From: Cochliopodium minus
Lineage: Eukaryota; Discosea; Himatismenida; Cochliopodiidae
Assembly (NCBI GenBank): GCA_024220525.1
Contig: JAMYWO010000023.1
Coordinates: forward strand, 97,776-132,954
Direction: 5' to 3'
DNA length: 35,179 nt
Position numbers and translations under genes: made by a program. How positions within the stretch are numbered: position 1 is the first letter of the stretch; the number at the start of each line of letters is the position of its first letter. Positions 14,455-24,613 of the stretch are shown one piece after another. The notes under the pieces were generated by a model. The model saw only the letters and a list, made by a program, of their open reading frames with translations, ran no database searches and was not told the DNA's origin.

Positions 14455-16015
14455 TCAAACACGCAAGTATCTAACAACATCCAAAACAAAACGAGGAAAC
14501 AAGTTGAGAACTCCCACAATATATTTTTCATTTCCCACTGCCTGAGTTGGCCAACTTCTCTTTTGGACAATAGAATTAAAAGTCATGTCCACAACTGGTT
14601 GACAATCAGGTCTTTTTAATAAAATTAATAAAAAAAAATAAAAAAATAAAAGAGAAGTTAGAAATTAAAATTTTGATTACATGGAGTTGGGATCAGGCCT
14701 AAAAGTAAAGAATTTAGGATAGAACTTATTGATTCTTTCATCATTTTTGTCAAGAACTTTCGTGTCCAATTTTTTAGCATTTTCTGAAATTTCTGTTTTG
14801 AAATATCCTGGTTCGATCTTTTAAAATAAAAGAATAAAAAATAAATAAAATAACAAATTAAAAAGTAAAAAAATTAAAAAGTAAAAAAATTAAAAAAAAT
14901 TTAAAAAAAAAATTAAATTTGTTTTTACTGAAACAACATCAATGTCAAACTGCTTTACTTCAGCACGAAGAGCGTCAGAGTATGCTTCCAATGCGTGCTT
15001 GGAAGCTGAGTAGACAGAGGTATAAGGAATTGCAATGATGCCAGAGATGCTGCTGATTTGAATGATTGTTTTCTTGTTTGCTTTGCTGTTCTTTAAAATG
15101 GGCAAGTAAGTCTTTACCATTTTCATCACCCCAAAGAAGTTTACATCAAAAAGTTTCTAAAAAATATAAATGAATAAAAATGTTAAAATAAATGTTAAAA
15201 TAAATTTAAATTTAATTAAAATTTAAAAACTTTATTTTTTAGAAACAAACAAAATTAAATAATTGATTAAAAAATAAAATTATTTCAAATAAAATAATTT
15301 AAAATAAAAAAAAATTACTTGTGCACTCTCAATTTCAACATATTCCACTGGTTTAGTCATTGCTATTCCCGCGTTGTTCACCAATGAAACAAACTCAAGT
15401 TTATTTTTAATTAAAAATTTTTGGATGAAAGAAGCAGACTCCCTTACTTGGGTGTTTGATGTCACGTCCAACAATATTGGGATTATTCTTTCTTTGTTCT
15501 TGTGATTTTTAATTTCTTCTTTCATAGAATCCACATCTTTTTGTGATCTGATTCCTGCGAAAACATGGAAACCTTAAATTTTTTTTTTTTTTCAAAGAAA
15601 TTAAATTGATATTTTAGTTTATCATTGTTAAGTGAACAAAAAAAAAAAATATTTTGGAAATTATTTGATGGATAGATAGTATTTTTTGACATTGAATGAG
15701 ATTATATCTAAATCAATAAATTATATTGAATATCTCTTCGACAAGAATATAAAATATATATTTTTTTTTTATTAACGTGTTTTAAATAAATTTCTTTGTA
15801 TTTTTCCTTGAACCTTTATCTGCAAAATCAAATACAAATCTCTTCCCAAATCCAGATGATGCACCAGTGACCAGGATGGCACCTGAATCCACAACAACTT
15901 CTTGAGAATCAATATAAATATACACGAGGAAGGCAATTACAATCAAAAGCAAGGAGATTTTGATGAAAGGAATTCCTCCTCTGCTTGGTTTTTTTTCTTT
16001 TGTTTTGCTTTTCAT
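14455..16015 (-). CDS. Membrane-anchored short-chain dehydrogenase/reductase (SDR9C-like)
   Basis: Five exons: 16015-15814, 15571-15319, 15156-14929, 14817-14681 and 14611-14455; about 324 aa. Residues ~17-36 form one hydrophobic helix after a basic N-terminus, so it should be anchored to a membrane, probably the ER. The Rossmann motif is TGASSGFG, followed by NNAG, catalytic Ser in QISSISG and YSASK (Tyr/Lys pair); IEPGYFKT resembles the retinol dehydrogenase / 11-beta-HSD2 / BDH1 branch (SDR9C), which uses NAD(H) on steroid, retinoid or small hydroxy substrates. Exact substrate cannot be inferred. Oddity: exon 2 as written is one base short. With four T at 15538-15541 the family-matching frame (GFHVFAG...) runs out of register before VDSMKEE; one more base in that homopolymer would make all phases close. 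This is probably a consensus error. Confidence 0.88.
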
Positions 16016-16164
16016 TTTTTTTTTTTTATTATATTTTTTTTAGGATGAAGATCTTGACAACACAATTTTTTTCGTAAGATGAATGATTAAGAAAATTTTT
16101 TTAATATACAAAAATGCTTTCTTTTTCTTTTTTCTTTTTCAAAAATTTTTTTTCTTTCAGATTT

Positions 16165-16907
16165 TTAGTTTGATGGAATTTCTCCAATTTTTCTTTTTTT
16201 TGAAGAGCTGTTGTTTGTAAAAATCTGTTCGTTTTCACTCTTTGTCTTTTTCTTATTTACAGTTATATCTTCTTTTACCTTGTCATCACGAAAACCATTT
16301 CTATTAAAATCAGTTTCTAAATGCTTTTCAAGTAAACCATGATTCTCATTTATCTGCCAAGAAGTTTAAAAAATTGAAATAAATATTTTTGAAATTTAAA
16401 TTTAAAATAATTTTTTGCTTTTTTTGGTCTTTTGAATGGAGAATGCTTATTTTTCTTTGGATTGATCAAATTTTCATTGTAAACAAACTTTCTTTTTTGA
16501 TGATTTTCAAGAATGGGGAGATTGATGTGATTATCAAGATTTATCTCTAATCCTTTATTATTTTTTTCAAATAATGTCTTAACATCAATTTCTTCTATCT
16601 TTTCCATCTTAATTGGATTTCCAATTCTTTTTGCGAAAGATATTATGTTTGAAATTTTATTTCTTTTGATATTTTTTCCTGTAATGATTTTGGGTGTTAT
16701 TCTTTGGAATGATGAATTATTCCTCATTTCAACCTATCATTTATTTGGTATTGATTTAATCAAAGAGGATTATATAGAAAATTAATTTATTACAGAGATA
16801 TTATTCTTCTCTTGTTTTGTAATCTTGAATTTCTCAAATAGATCAATGACATTGTTCTTTAATATGGCAAATGATAACAACTTGTCTTTGTATGATTTTT
16901 GTTGCAT
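16165..16907 (-). CDS. Small basic protein, probably nuclear, no family recognised
   Basis: Three exons, 16907-16794, 16733-16419 and 16353-16165, give about 205 aa. All joins are phase 0. The second intron starts with GC (AAAAAAA then GCAAAAAATT) and ends CTTGGCAG. The first 40 residues (MQQKSYKDKLLSFAILKNNV onward) look like an amphipathic helix; the remainder is rich in Lys and Asn with basic clusters PFKRPKK and a near-terminal SSKKRKIGEIP, which would serve as nuclear localisation signals. No domain recognised. It is divergent from the glycosylase-like gene, with about 300 bp between their starts. Codon use and multi-exon structure support a real gene. Confidence 0.6.
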
Positions 16908-17203
16908 GATTTTATCAACTATTTTTTTTTAAATTTTAAAAATTTACTTTGCTTGGCTTATCATTTTTGAAATTCTGACTTAAAATCTATCACATATAAG
17001 TTCAAATATTGATTTATTAGATGATTTTTTATTTTCATAAAAATTCTCTTTTAATTTTAAATCAAAAAACACTTTCATTACGAAAGCAAACGAAAGAAAT
17101 TCGTTTTTTTGTTGTCATGATGTTGTTTTCTTTAAAAGGATACAAAATTAAATATATATAAAAAATAAAAAAAGCGGCAAATAGTACAAAAAGGTTCATT
17201 TAA

Positions 17204-18636
17204 ATGGTAAATACATTCATCTTCGAGAATACACCTCAATTAGTGATGAAAAAATTGGATTATAAAAGATTGGGAAAACAAAGGGTGGAAGCACATCAGA
17301 TAATCAACATCCTCACAGGAAAAGAAGATTCATGGAAAACACATCCTGTAATAAAAATGTGGAGAGGTAAATTTGAAGAGAAAATAAAAATATCCTCTTT
17401 TTTTTTTCAAAATTTTAATTTACCTCACAACTTTCCTTCTTAAATTTAATCTCAAAAATATGGATAGGACATGTTGATGCATTGAAGCTTTATTTCAATT
17501 GTTGCGTTCGGGAATGGGTATTGAGAGGATATAAAAATAATATGAAAATATACGAAGATATAGGTAAAAAAAAATAAATGATTTAAATGGCAGATAGATT
17601 AAAAATAATCAATACATTCTATTAAAAGGTGTTATTTTATTGAAATGAAAAATTATAAATTCTTAGAAATTATCAAATTTTTTTTTTTTATTAAAATATT
17701 TGATTGAAAAAAAAAAAGATGAAGAAAAGGTTGAACTTCCTTGGTGGTTTTCTTGGAAACCTCTCCATTTGAGCCACATGTCTTGTTTGGTGAAAAAATA
17801 CCCTGATTTTTACGATCCCCTCTTCAAATTTGAAACAAAAGAAGAGAAAGAGTTTCTCAAATATGGGTACATTTGGATACAATCAAACGACGATGGATAC
17901 TACGCAAAATCTAGGTAAAAAAAATGATAATGAAAAGATTGAAATTAATATACTTTTAAAAAGAACTTTAAAAAAATTGGTAAAAATACCATTGGAAGAT
18001 AGAGAAAAATTGACAGTAGAATATTGTTCTGATTTAGGTGATTTTTTTTTTTTTTATTTAAATTTTTTAATTTTTTTTGATTAAATTTTTTTTTTATTAA
18101 ATTTTTTTTTTATTAAATTTTTATTTCAAAAAATATTTTTAGGGGGTGGAGTTCCTCCTCAATATAGATACACGATAGAAGAAGTGAAAACATGGATGAA
18201 GGACAAACTTGTAAGCCCTCGAACTGGCGTGAAAATAAAGAAGGAGGGTGCGATGTACAAGGAACTTACCAAGGCAGCCTTATATCACGGTTTATTGGAA
18301 ATTGGAAAAAAAGCAAAAAAATCAGAAAAAAAAAAAGATGTCAAAAAAAATGTCAAAAAAGAAATTAAAAAAATCTCCAAAAAAATTAAAGAAGAAGAAG
18401 ATAGTGAGGAAATTCAGATTGATGAACAAGTTATTGAAGAAGAAGAGGACAATTATAGCGAGGAGAAAAAATCTAAAAAAATCAAAAAAACTACCATTAA
18501 GAAGGAGCCTGTAAAGAAGGAGACCAAAAAAGTCAAGAAGGAAAAGAATGATGACAAGGAGGATGTGGATGAAACTCCCAAAAAAAGAAAGCAGACTATC
18601 AAAAAAGAATCTAAAAATATTAAAAAGAAAAAATAA
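17204..18636 (+). CDS. Pyrimidine-dimer DNA glycosylase-like protein with Lys-rich tail
   Basis: Five exons, all in phase: 17204-17366, 17468-17563, 17719-17914, 17964-18037 and 18143-18636, about 340 aa. Residues 1-150 match the bacterial MSMEG_6728 / T4 endonuclease V-related family: MVNTFIF start, LDYKRLGKQRVEAHQI, HPVIKMWRGHVDALKLY, REWVLRGYKNNM, PWW, HLSHMSCLVKKYPDFY and GYIWIQ. The family is linked to repair of UV pyrimidine dimers, though activity is untested for most members. Residues ~180-225 (TWMKDKLVSPRTGVKIKKEG and on to YKELTKAAL) resemble the short NP-x-TGR-x-I-K-x-x-G-x-x-Y adaptor seen in large DNA viruses, without its cysteines. The last ~110 residues are Lys/Glu-rich, suggesting a nuclear, nucleic-acid-binding tail. 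A 49-bp intron (17915-17963) is needed to hold the frame. Confidence 0.8.
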
Positions 18637-18702
18637 AAATTAAAACAAATTTTTCTTAAATTTTTCAATTTATTTTCCTGAAACTTTTTTTGTTTTTTCT
18701 TG

Positions 18703-20827
18703 TTAAAAATGAGTTTCTTTGAATTGGTTGTTGATCCAACCAAACAAAAGTCTTTTATTGCAATCAAGGGAATCAATCACATTGATTTGCTGTTCAGACA
18801 AAGTAAAAGATTGTGACTCAAAATTTTCTTTCAGTCTTTCGAAAGAAGTTGATTTTGGGATGGCTATTTTTCCTTTCTGTGTCATCCATCTTTTAAAAAA
18901 AATTATTAAAATAAAGTTGTAAATTTTGGACATGTCCATTATTTCATTATTATTTACCTCAAAATAACTTGAGTGGTGGAAATGTTTTCTCCTAAAGATT
19001 CTGCAATCTCTTTTAATTCTTTAGAATCAATCAAATGAGGAGGTTCTTTTTGTCTTCCTTGAAAAAAATAAAAATAAAAAAATAAAAAAATAAAAATAAA
19101 AATAAAAATAAATATAAAAATAAAGAAAATAATTTACCTTGTGCAAGAGGAGAATATGCAACAATTTTGATATCAAAGGATTCAAAGTACTGGACCAAAT
19201 CCTTTTGTTGGAGATAAGGATGGTGTTCTATCTGGTTGCAAACAGGCTTTATTTTGGCTGTTTCAAGCAAATCCTTCAAATGTGATTTGGTAAAGTTGGA
19301 CACTCCTATTAAAAAAATAAAAAATAGAATGAAAAAATAAAAAAATAATATAAAATTAACTGAAAAAAAAAATGAAAAATATGAAATGAAAAAATAATAT
19401 TTTTTTAAATTAAATAAAAAATTGAATAAAATTAAAAAAATAAAAAAAATAAAAATTTATAAAATTAAATAATAAAAAAATTAAACAAAAAAATGAAAAA
19501 TAATAAAAAATTTATAAAAAATTAAACAAAAAAATTAAAAATAATAAAAAACTAAAAAAACAAAAAATTTACCAATAGATTTTACCAATCCTTTGTTAAC
19601 GAGATTTTCCTTTTGAACATAATTTTATTTTTATTTTGTTCCATATTTTTTTTTACCATTGCTTCCCAAGTTTGAGAAATGGGAACTTCATCGATGTACT
19701 CTGGCTTCACGTTGAAATCTTTGCCTCTCAAATCAATGACACTCAAGTTTTTGGTATCATATCCTAAAAATAAAAATTAGGATGAAAAAACAAAAAAAAT
19801 AAAAACAAAATTAATGAAAATAATAAGAATAATTTTTAAAATAAAAAATAAAATAAAAAATCATAAAATATAAAATAAAAAATAATAAATTTGGAAAAAT
19901 AAATTAAAATAATAAAAAGTTTAAAAAATAAATATCAAAAAATAATATTTTGCAAAATAAAAATGAAAAAATTAAAATAAAAAAAATGAAAAAATGAAAA
20001 AATTAAAAAAATAAAAAATAAAAAAATAGCAAAAATAAAAATAAAAATAAAAAATTTCGAAAAATAAATGAAATTATTTACATATAAAAATAAATGAAAT
20101 AAATTAAAATTCTGAAAAATATTTAAAAAAAAAACATAAAAGTTAAAAATCAAAAAAGGTTTAAATAAAATATTGGAAAAATAAAAAGAACGAAAAAAAA
20201 GTTTTTTTATTAATACCAAATGCAATAGGCCAATGCACTAAATACAAGTCCAAATATTCCAATCCCAAATTTTGTAAAGTAATTCTCACTGCTTCCTCCA
20301 CTCTTTCTTTTTCGTGGTAACTTTTTTGATTGAAAAATTTTAATAAAAAAAAAACACATAAAAAAAAAAAATAGTCGTGCCTGTTCCACAATTTGGATGT
20401 TATGAAAAGTTCTTCTCTTTTCACCTTTTAAAATATTTTTTTATTTAATTTTAATATTAAAATTTTTTTTATTATATTTTCACCTCTTTCAATACATCCT
20501 TCAATGCTTCTCCTATCTGTTTTTCATTATCATATATATGTGCACAATCAATATCTATATTTTCATTTTATTTCAATGATAGTGCATTTCAAGGTATATT
20601 TCAACACAAAAAAAAAAAAGTATTAAATTACGTCTGTATCCTATCTTGATTGAATCTTTGATCACTTGGCCAACTACAAATATTTATTTAATATGAAATT
20701 AAAAAAAAGAGTTTTATGAATTTGTTTTTTTTTTTGAAATTAAAATACCCACATTTCCTGGAATCTTCCAAGTTCCAACACCCAAAGCTGGAATAATCTT
20801 TCCATTATTAAACTTTATAAATGACAT
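18703..20827 (-). CDS. Aldo-keto reductase
   Basis: Ten exons in phase (20827-20749, 20673-20632, 20554-20484, 20424-20381, 20320-20217, 19763-19657, 19609-19573, 19305-19138, 19057-18958 and 18889-18703) give 312 aa, the standard AKR length. The protein is a cytosolic NADPH-dependent carbonyl reductase of the (beta/alpha)8 type. The catalytic tetrad is visible: Asp and Tyr in [11 protein letters not shown], Lys in TSKLWN and His in LVHWPIAFG. Other family marks are [36 protein letters not shown] and [14 protein letters not shown] (cofactor phosphate-binding). The fourth intron (20380-20321) begins with GC and ends AAAAAAG; splicing there gives WNSYHEKE, as the family requires. Substrate unknown; the sugar/aldehyde reductase branch fits best. 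Confidence 0.93.
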
Positions 20828-20991
20828 TGAAAATTTTAACTCCCTTTTTTTTTTGTGTTTTTGAATATTCTTTCAACTTTTGGTGAATATTCAAACAACA
20901 GATATCAGAAGAACATTTCATTTGTTATGATCAAATGAAAACAAAAAACAAAAATTTAAAAATTATTTGTATTTTATTCAACTTTGTTCTT

Positions 20992-23530
20992 TCAAAAAAA
21001 CTCGAAAAGAGCAAAAAGATTGGCACCACCCTTGTGGATACGATTGTCCAAAGAATCCTCAAGAAAGATGATACGATAACCAGGACGGACGCAATGAATA
21101 GGGATGGCAAAGTGACCCATGTTCTTATGTCCAACATAATCCTTGTCCTTCACCTCAAAAAGGAGGAGAGAGTTAGGAGCATTCTCAATGTCAAACTGAA
21201 AAACTTCCTTCTCCCAATCAGGATTGAAACCGTTGTTGTCAACGACAGAAGTGTTGAAACTTTGCTCCCTTTTTTCACCGTGTAAGGAGATGGAAACATA
21301 AGGGTCGGAGGTTTCTCCCGAGCGAGGAAATTGTCTTCCGCTGAGCTTGGAGATCTTGAGTTTTTTGTAAGGGAAAGAGATTTTGGTGGAGTGGTATCTA
21401 GGTTGCAAAACATACCCGATTCTCCCGTTTTCTCTGAACTTTCCTCTGTTCAACTTCATGGGGGTGGAACTTGTTTGGTAATTGAGAGCGACAATTTGAC
21501 TTCCGCATTCCCAATGAGGAATTGGATCATAGTTGGAGCTGTCGAAACGGGTGCCCTTTGGATAAATGCGTGACAAAAGTTTTTCGTTGTATTTTTGGTG
21601 AAGTTCGATTTGTCCCTTCTCCAAAATTCCCTCTGAAAAGGAGCACATTTCGTGGGGTTTGTTGTTGCTCGAAACTTCGAAACCTCTGAAACCAGCACTC
21701 TTCAAAAAGATGAGTTTGGCTAACTCTTCGCTGATTTTCTCCTTACCTTTGGGGTTAGGGACTTCTTTTTGACTCCCTTTTTTTTGTTCCTTTTTGTGTT
21801 TTTTCTTCTCAAAGAAACCCTTCTTCTTTTCATTGGTGACAGGGCTCTTTTTGTCTTTGGTGAGATGTTTTTCTTCCTTCTCGTTTTCATCATCCTCCTC
21901 AATTTCCTCCTCGTAAGAGTCCTCTTCAACAACAATCTCTCCCTTTTCCTTTTTTTCTTGAAACTCTTTGATTTGGTTAGGATCAATGAGAGGTGTGCTG
22001 AACATTGTTCCCTTCAAAATGATTTTATTGAGGAGAGCTTTAGGCGAAGGAAGTGCAGTGGCATTGCTCAAGATGGAGGGAGAAGCAAGCAGATGTCCTA
22101 GCGTCTCTTTGAAAATCTCCGCCATCATATCTTGTTGTACCTTGGTGGTATGATTCTCGATGGACAAAATGACGGGATATGGATTTGAAATGAAGGCATT
22201 TCTTGCAATCACCTTGCATACATCTCTCAAATTGATTTTGGAAGTGAGGGTATAGCCATGTTTGATCATAGGCTCCTTCTCCCCATCCCATACATCCAAT
22301 TCGACACATCTGCAGCCTCTTCTCAAGGCCGAGGAATACATCTCGATAGAAGATTCTCCCTTTAGCTGATGTCCAGAGAGATATGTGTTATGGGAGGAAT
22401 CGATGAAGTAATGGTTCAAAGGATGATTCAAATCCTGATAGATCGAACCATATTTAGGATCCATCACGTTGTTCTCCTCTGATAACATGTATTGTTGGAA
22501 TCCCAGCTTATCAAATTTGCTTCCAGTCTTGTATTGTCTGATTATCCTCTCACATTCTTGCAAACTCACTTCTTCTCTTTGTGATTCCTTCAAGAAGAGC
22601 TGGAGATTCTTAGGATCATCGAGTCTAAGCTTATCATAGATATCAACCAAGGAGTTTCTCTCCTTCAAAACAAATATCATCGATACAAATTCGCTGAAAT
22701 CCAATAGATTGTCTCCATTCTCGTCATATTGCTTCAAATATCTCTCCACCTCTTTTGATGAGACATCGAAATTCAACAATTCGAACAATTTCTTCACATC
22801 TTTCTCTTTCAATTTTTCTTTTTCGAATGTTCTCCATACTCTTGATAATTCACTTTTATAAAAAGAAGAGAAAATTAAAAATTTCAATAGAAATTTGATT
22901 TATTTTTTCAAGGAGATTCTCCGATTTTGCATTTGGAGAATCTCTTTCAAGGATATTTATAAATTTTTTTAAAAAGAAGGAAATTTTCTTTTACGTTACA
23001 TCTCCCAAAATCTCTTTATTCAATTCAATGAGATATTCCAAGGATTCCACGCATTTATCTCTCAATTCCTTTGATTCAAATTCCAAATCGAGCGATTTGA
23101 TATCATAAATTCCCAAATTGTGATCGTTTTTCTTATAGATCAATGAGATGCAGTTATTTTCTAATTGAGAAAATAAATTAAAATTTTTTTCAAATTATAC
23201 TATATATAATTTTTTTTTTTTACCATTAATTGATGAATTCGATAAGAATTTGGCAGTGAAATGTCCTTTTCTTACTTCAACCAATGAATCAACAGGAACT
23301 GAAAATAAAAGTTTTAAACATCAAAAAAAAAAAAATCTGAAAATATTTTTTTTACTTTGTCTTTTATCCCATTTCAAATAGGAGAATTCAAAAAGTTTAA
23401 TTATTGATTTTGATTTCTTATGAAATTTATTCTTCAAAAATGATACACCATTGGTCAAATATGAAATTTGAGGTGTTTTTTGCTTTTCGCTAATTAATAT
23501 AGGTAAATCAACAAATTTATTATCACTCAT
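20992..23530 (-). CDS. Phosphoinositide-specific phospholipase C, delta-type
   Basis: Four exons, 23530-23356, 23298-23224, 23160-22995 and 22852-20992, give about 758 aa, the size of animal PLC-delta. It cleaves PI(4,5)P2 into IP3 and diacylglycerol. Order: PH domain (about 5-138, with IPVDSLVEVRKG), EF hands (loop DENGDNLLDFSE at ~182), catalytic X box (SSHNTYLSGHQ, His ~293; ELDVWDG; KHGYTLTSKI, His ~337), a charged X/Y linker rich in Glu and Lys (about 445-520), Y box (FDSSNYDPIPHWECGSQIVA, then GRIGYVLQP), and C2 (SGETSDPYVSIS, ending LFEFF). All main catalytic residues are present, so it is expected to be active and Ca2+-dependent. The ATG at 23530 is chosen because the PH domain begins directly after it. 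Confidence 0.95.
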
Positions 23531-23629
23531 TTTCTTGAAATTGAGTCCTTTTCTTTTTTTAATTTATTAAATTTTTTAATTATGTGTGCTAATTTGAAAA
23601 TTATGAAAAAAATATCTTCAGTATTAAGA

Positions 23630-23813
23630 TTAAGGAAACGAATTTACTATAAATCCATTCTCATCATCCAAATTAAAACAAAATTCATTTCCCGTTGAGG
23701 AGGATATTTTTGAACTGAAAAAGATTAACAAATTTTAATTTTCATTAGATTTTCAGTTGTGAAAACCATCTCTTCTTCTTAAACAATTCTGATTCTTCAT
23801 TTGATTTATCCAT
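23630..23813 (-). CDS. Tiny spliced ORF upstream of the PLC gene
   Basis: An ATG at 23813 opens 47 nt, then a GT-AG intron (23766-23715) leads to an exon 23714-23630 ending in TAA; the product would be 43 aa (begins MDKSNEESELF, contains FNLDDENGF). It lies about 100 bp upstream of the PLC start. It may be a small gene, an upstream ORF in a PLC leader, or chance. No family is recognised. Confidence 0.25.
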
Positions 23814-24146
23814 TTATTTAATTAAAAACTGATTGAGGTCAATATTTTCTTTATTGAATGGATTGCTTTGAAGCAAAATTAAGGTATTTGCATATATAAA
23901 CTATTAATCAAAAAACTTATATTTCACAATTATGTTGCCACTTGTTTATTGGGACTTTAAAGTATATAAAAACAATGTTTTATAAATTAATATAATTCCT
24001 ATTGAAGGAATTCCCACATTGGTTTTGCAAAATTATTATTGAAAGAAATAAAAAAAATTTGATTCATCTCACAAAATCAAAAAAATTATTTTTATAATAT
24101 TTGTAAAATAAGACTTCTCTTTACTTTTGGGTTTAAAAATATCAAT
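23814..24146. other. Divergent intergenic region, nothing recognised
   Basis: These 333 bp separate the start of the small minus-strand ORF and PLC gene from the start of the plus-strand two-TM gene, and should contain promoters for both directions. Only A/T-rich sequence without a recognisable element is seen. Confidence 0.5.
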
Positions 24147-24545
24147 ATGAACAATCAAAATTTGGATATGGAGATATTTGAGAATAAAATCAAACTTACA
24201 CATGATTTAATAAGCAAAAGATCGAAAGGATATAGATATTTATTTGGAGTGGTTTTATTTGCCGCAATAATGATGATATATTGGGGAATAAGCAACAATA
24301 TAAAAATCTATAAATCACCACTTTTTATCATGATCTTATTCATACTGGTTATATTGCTTATCTCTTTATCTATTTTGCAGAAAAAATACAATAACGAAAA
24401 ATTTAGTTACATCTCAAGAATAAATGCTTATCTCAACAAATTTAATCTAAATTTCAACAATGAAGAACAAAGGTTAACTAAGAGATTCGATTCACCACAT
24501 CAAAACAGATTTTTGAATTTTTCAATTAACAAAAATATTATTTAA
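24147..24545 (+). CDS. Two-TM protein resembling CNEP1R1/TMEM188 (Spo7-like)
   Basis: Single-exon ORF of 132 aa. A short amphipathic N-terminus (LDMEIFENKIKLTHDLI) precedes a basic RSKGYRY, then two hydrophobic helices (about 31-48 and 58-77) joined by a ~10-residue loop, then a cytosolic tail containing a KKY...R...AYLNKFN...EEQRLTKR pattern. This layout and the spacing match nuclear-envelope phosphatase regulatory subunit 1 (Spo7/CNEP1R1), which binds the lipin phosphatase Dullard/CTDNEP1 at the ER and nuclear envelope. Identity is remote and judged from architecture; another small two-TM protein is possible. It lies between the divergent PLC gene and the convergent NADAR gene, whose stop is 69 bp away. 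Confidence 0.5.
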   Translation: MNNQNLDMEIFENKIKLTHDLISKRSKGYRYLFGVVLFAAIMMIYWGISNNIKIYKSPLFIMILFILVILLISLSILQKKYNNEKFSYISRINAYLNKFNLNFNNEEQRLTKRFDSPHQNRFLNFSINKNII

Positions 24546-24613
24546 TAAAAAAAAATAAAAAAATTAAAAGTGTAAGAAAAAAAAAGTTTGTTTTAATTAA
24601 AATTTGTTTCAGT

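Noticed and set aside
17915-17963. Apparent frameshift in the glycosylase-like gene
   Set aside because: A 49-bp GT-AG intron accounts for the frame change and both sides read on in phase.
18248-18514. Lys/Arg-rich 88-aa ORF in a second frame
   Set aside because: It is an out-of-frame shadow of the Lys-rich tail of the glycosylase-like gene.
19935-20225. Phe-rich 96-aa minus-strand ORF
   Set aside because: It lies within the 453-bp A/T-rich intron of the aldo-keto reductase gene. Its composition is that of random A/T sequence.
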